Shown here: positions 21,638-23,035 of the stretch, piece by piece
Layout of the letters: every line of letters starts with the position of its first letter
How positions within the stretch are numbered: position 1 is the first letter of the stretch
Source: Modestobacter sp.
GTDB lineage: Bacteria; Actinomycetota; Actinomycetes; Mycobacteriales; Geodermatophilaceae
DNA length: 23,035 nt
Direction: 5' to 3'
NCBI GenBank assembly: GCA_025966175.1
Contig: JAOPVN010000032.1
Coordinates: 1 to 23,035, forward strand
Position numbers and translations under genes: made by a program
Notes under the pieces: generated by a model
Databases searched by the model: none
Seen by the model: only the letters and a program-made list of their open reading frames with translations
Told to the model about the DNA's origin: nothing

Positions 21638-23035
21638 ATGAGTCTCCGTCGACCCAGCATCTGGATCCTCGCTGGACTTCTCGGCGTGCTGGCCTGGGTG
21701 TTCCTCGCCCCGCCGGGGCTGGGAGGGCAGACCAGCTACGTGGTCACGCGCGGCAACAGCATGGCGCCCACCTTCCACACCGGTGACCTGGCCGTGGTCC
21801 GACAGCGGAGCGCCTACGACGTCGGCGACGTGATCGCCTACCGCAGCGCCACGCTGCACATCACCGTCCTTCACCGGATCGTCGCCATCGAGAACGGTGG
21901 CTTTCACACCCAGGGCGACCACAACACCTGGATCGACCCCGATCTGGTGCGGCCGGACGAGATCAGCGGCCGGCTCTGGCTGCACGTCCCCAGGATCGGC
22001 TCTGCGTTGCCGCGAGGCGGCGCGGCGCTACCCGTGCTTCTCGGGAGCGCAGCTCTTGCGGCGGCAACAACCCCCACGCGGGCGAGGCGCCTCCGCCGAC
22101 GTCCTTCCCGAAAGGCCCCCGTCGTGCACCGCACACCGAGGCGCAATCACGCTTCCACCCTGCTCACCACGGCGGTCGTCGCGGTCGTGAGCGGTGCGGC
22201 GTTGCTGTTGATCAGTGTGCGCGCCCCGGCCGCGCCCGTGACGGACTCCGGGACCGCCGAAGTCACCCACCAGCTCGACCTGACCTACCGGGCGACGGCG
22301 GACAGCGCGGTCTACCAGGGCGGCGAACTGGTCACCGGCGACCCCGTCTTCATCGCGATGAACCCGCTGATCGACGTCATGGTCCGCGATCGTGTCAGCG
22401 GGAAGGCTGCGCCGGCGTCGCGCACGCTCAGCCTGCAGGCGCGCGTCACCGGGGTGAACGGCTGGCAGTACAGCCTGCCGCTGGGCGGGGAGGCAGCGCC
22501 CGGCGGGACCGACAGCGAGCTGCGGGTGGCCGTGGACCTGCGCGTGATCCGAGACGTCATCAGCCAAGCCCAGGCACGCACGGGACTCGACCTGGGCAGC
22601 TATCAGCTGGAACTGATCCCCTCCGTCTCCCCGGCGAGCTCTGCCGGCCCCCTCGAGTTCCCCCCAGTCGTCTTCGGGCTCCACGACGGTGATCTGGTCC
22701 TCGACGATGGCGACCAGGAGCGCGGTGCACCGGTCACGCGCACCGTCACCGAGCCGGGCAGCGGAAGCGAGAGTGGGGAGCCACGCCTGCAGATCGCCGG
22801 AGTGTCCGTGGCCACCTGGCAGATCCGGGTTGCCTGGGCGGGGGCCCTCGTGCTCGGCGTCCTCTTGGCCGGCATCGGTCTGGTCCGCCGGCAACGCGAC
22901 CCGCTTGCCGGACTGGCCCAGCCCGTGATCACCGTGTCGGGCGAGGACCTGCCGGTCACGACCGTGGAGACGGCCTCGCTGAAGGATCTGCTCGACCTGG
23001 CGCAACGCTACGACCGTCCGGTGCTCCACCTGCCC
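21638..23035 (+). CDS. Signal peptidase I (SipW/archaeal type) fused to a DUF5305-like extracellular domain; 3' end outside window
   Basis: The frame is open from ATG 21638 to the window end, 466 codons without a stop. Residues 8-28 are a membrane anchor. The peptidase domain has GNSMAPT (Ser41), VGDVIAYRS, TVLHRIV (His79) and TQGDHNT; His in place of the bacterial Lys marks the ER/archaeal/SipW class. A second helix lies near 137-148, then an Arg-rich linker, a third helix (STLLTTAVVAVVSGAALLLI, about 176-195) and an extracellular beta domain (TYRATADSAVYQGGELVTGDPVF) resembling DUF5305. A final helix lies near 395-415, then a cytoplasmic tail. No Shine-Dalgarno is evident. The fusion is read directly; the DUF5305 label is from memory. 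Confidence 0.78.
   Translation, partial: MSLRRPSIWILAGLLGVLAWVFLAPPGLGGQTSYVVTRGNSMAPTFHTGDLAVVRQRSAYDVGDVIAYRSATLHITVLHRIVAIENGGFHTQGDHNTWIDPDLVRPDEISGRLWLHVPRIGSALPRGGAALPVLLGSAALAAATTPTRARRLRRRPSRKAPVVHRTPRRNHASTLLTTAVVAVVSGAALLLISVRAPAAPVTDSGTAEVTHQLDLTYRATADSAVYQGGELVTGDPVFIAMNPLIDVMVRDRVSGKAAPASRTLSLQARVTGVNGWQYSLPLGGEAAPGGTDSELRVAVDLRVIRDVISQAQARTGLDLGSYQLELIPSVSPASSAGPLEFPPVVFGLHDGDLVLDDGDQERGAPVTRTVTEPGSGSESGEPRLQIAGVSVATWQIRVAWAGALVLGVLLAGIGLVRRQRDPLAGLAQPVITVSGEDLPVTTVETASLKDLLDLAQRYDRPVLHLP

Overview
The window is very G+C-rich, with third positions dominated by G/C, frequent GTG starts, GTGA/ATGA stop-start overlaps and TANNNT-type -10 boxes next to leaderless starts. This points to a high-GC actinobacterium. 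The gene set resembles Geodermatophilaceae (Blastococcus, Geodermatophilus, Modestobacter), but that placement is inference from protein style, not a database result.

Layout. 1-1965: housekeeping-type genes (end of an endonuclease/exonuclease/phosphatase protein, a Pr6Pr-like membrane protein, a NUDIX hydrolase, a NIPSNAP-like protein). 1969-4250 (minus): a Tat-exported PHP metallohydrolase with a His-rich leader, translationally coupled to an unknown 189-aa protein. 4371-7570 (minus): an aromatic-ring oxygenase operon made of a VanA-like Rieske oxygenase, a 98-aa orphan with a CHC motif, a VanB-like reductase and an IclR regulator. 7677-8757: a DUF559/AbiEi-like nuclease gene bracketed by two 61-nt palindromic repeats. 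8819-11686 (plus): amidohydrolase, AMP-dependent acyl-CoA ligase and MaoC hydratase, probably the divergent half of the aromatic catabolic locus. 11788-12357: a LOG-family protein.

12410-18464 looks like a self-contained, LacI-controlled locus. A minus-strand operon encodes a metallophosphoesterase, an APC permease, a nucleotidyltransferase-fold protein, a SnoaL-like protein and a divergent, C-terminally short S-adenosylhomocysteine-hydrolase-like enzyme. A LacI-family gene converges on its far end. A perfect 18-bp CG-centred palindrome overlaps the -35 box of the operon promoter. I consider this the best candidate for an undescribed pathway.

18544-20683: a geranylgeranyl-reductase-like flavoprotein and a membrane GGDEF protein. 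20784-20880 is a degenerate tRNA-Ser-like sequence. Beyond it, with less biased codons, lie a small secreted protein, a strong hairpin, and a long protein (running off the window) that fuses a SipW/archaeal-type Ser-His signal peptidase to an extracellular domain resembling DUF5305. This looks like a dedicated secretion or surface-assembly module next to a tRNA scar.
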